NCBI GenBank assembly: GCA_963576565.1
Contig: OY755047.1
Span: 11,363,764 to 11,427,763 of the forward strand
Direction: 5' to 3'
DNA: 64,000 nucleotides
Source: Aspidapion aeneum
Taxonomy: Eukaryota; Arthropoda; Insecta; Coleoptera; Brentidae
Within the stretch, counting starts at the first letter, position 1. Every line of letters starts with the position of its first letter. The notes under the pieces were generated by a model that was not told the origin of the DNA, ran no database searches, and worked only from the letters and a program-made list of their open reading frames with translations. Below, in pieces: positions 63,501 to 64,000 of the stretch. The position numbers and the translations under genes were made by a program.

Positions 63501-64000
63501 TATAACATATTTTTACAAAAGAGAGACGCAACAAACCTATCAATGTCACTGAAATTCAAATTTTTTATTTACCAGATTTATAGGCTCCATCCTGGGATGA
63601 GATCTATCGAAATCAAGTTATTTTGATTTTGTCAGTTCAATTTTTTTCTTATCGATCTATATCACACTGACAGCATACTGGGTGACCCTAATTCGGGCGT
63701 TTTAGGGCCTAAGGTATAACATATTTTTACAAAAGAGAGACGCAACAAACCTATCAATGTCACTGAAATTCAAATTTTTTATTTACGAGATTTATAGGCT
63801 CCATCCTGGGACGAAATCTATTCTAATCAAGTTATTTTGATTTTGTCAGTTCACTTTTTTTCTTTCTTATCGATCTATATCACACTGACAGCATACTGGG
63901 TGACCCTAATTCGGGCGTTTTAGGGCCTAAGGTATGACATATATTTACAAAAGAGAGACGCAACAAAACAATCAATGTCATTGAAATTCAAATTTTTTAT
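60553..64000. repeat. Satellite array, 214/218-bp monomers, continues past window
   Basis: The marker CATACTGGGTGACCC recurs at about 60661, 60875, 61089, 61304, 61522, 61740, 61954, 62172, 62386, 62600, 62814, 63032, 63246, 63460, 63674 and 63892: 16 monomers, spacing mostly 214 or 218 bp. The 4-bp difference is an extra TTTC in the TTTTTTTC(TTTC)TTATCGATC stretch. Monomers are very similar. From about 61950 a four-monomer (860-bp) pattern appears. No coding potential. Confidence 0.97.

Noticed and set aside
60553..64000. Tandem gene cluster or rDNA spacer
   Set aside because: 214/218-bp monomers with no ORF or rRNA sequence. A satellite fits.

Overview
The window looks like a stretch of a large, repeat-rich arthropod genome, almost certainly an insect. 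The reasons are a spliced insect-type chemosensory ionotropic receptor (IR) gene with kilobase introns, mariner, hAT, pogo and PIF/Harbinger-type elements, Penelope-like elements, several clades of non-LTR retrotransposon, AT-rich sequence and a 214/218-bp satellite. A beetle is plausible, but nothing here proves the order. There is no bacterial-style gene organisation, and most long open frames are decayed transposon coding or low-complexity artefacts.

Host genes. The clearest gene is a plus-strand IR assembled from nine exons between 28108 and 44163. All eight exon joins keep phase, every intron has GT..AG ends, and no internal stop occurs over 473 codons. The ligand-binding lobes, M1, pore/M2 and M3 are visible; the N-terminal exon(s) were not found. 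A minus-strand exon at 44667-44807 (unidentified protein) and a weaker plus-strand candidate at 60088-60270 may belong to other genes.

Region by region. 0-5 kb: two copies of a hairpin-ended element with a microsatellite core (one expanded to about 640 bp of TCTG), a RNase H fragment of a LINE and a possible SINE. 5-17 kb: non-autonomous DNA transposons, including a GC-rich foldback at 8.3-9.6 kb, hAT elements with perfect 8-bp target duplications, and a LINE and a Penelope fragment. 17-24 kb: an RTE-like LINE inserted into a hAT-type zinc-finger transposase relic and itself hit by a 125-bp MITE, plus a longer RTE-like copy with a 774-codon open frame. 25-28 kb: a 2-kb foldback and an arm of a second foldback family that abuts IR exon 1. 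28-44 kb: the IR gene. Its introns hold a nest of inverted-repeat elements, one carrying a C2H2 finger ORF; a mariner interrupted by four other elements; a solo LTR; a near-perfect intronic inverted repeat; and several MITEs. 44-60 kb: MITEs with perfect TIRs, a second Penelope piece, three more mariner relics, CR1/L2-like LINE pieces and an 870-bp near-palindrome. 60.5-64 kb: a satellite array of 16 visible monomers with signs of a four-monomer (860-bp) higher-order repeat, running off the window.

How it fits together. The IR is probably a working or recently working gene stretched by transposons. Element ends lie within about 5-50 bp of several of its splice sites, and its nearest poly(A) signal lies inside a MITE terminal repeat. 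The rest is a layered record of insertions whose order can be read from target-site duplications.
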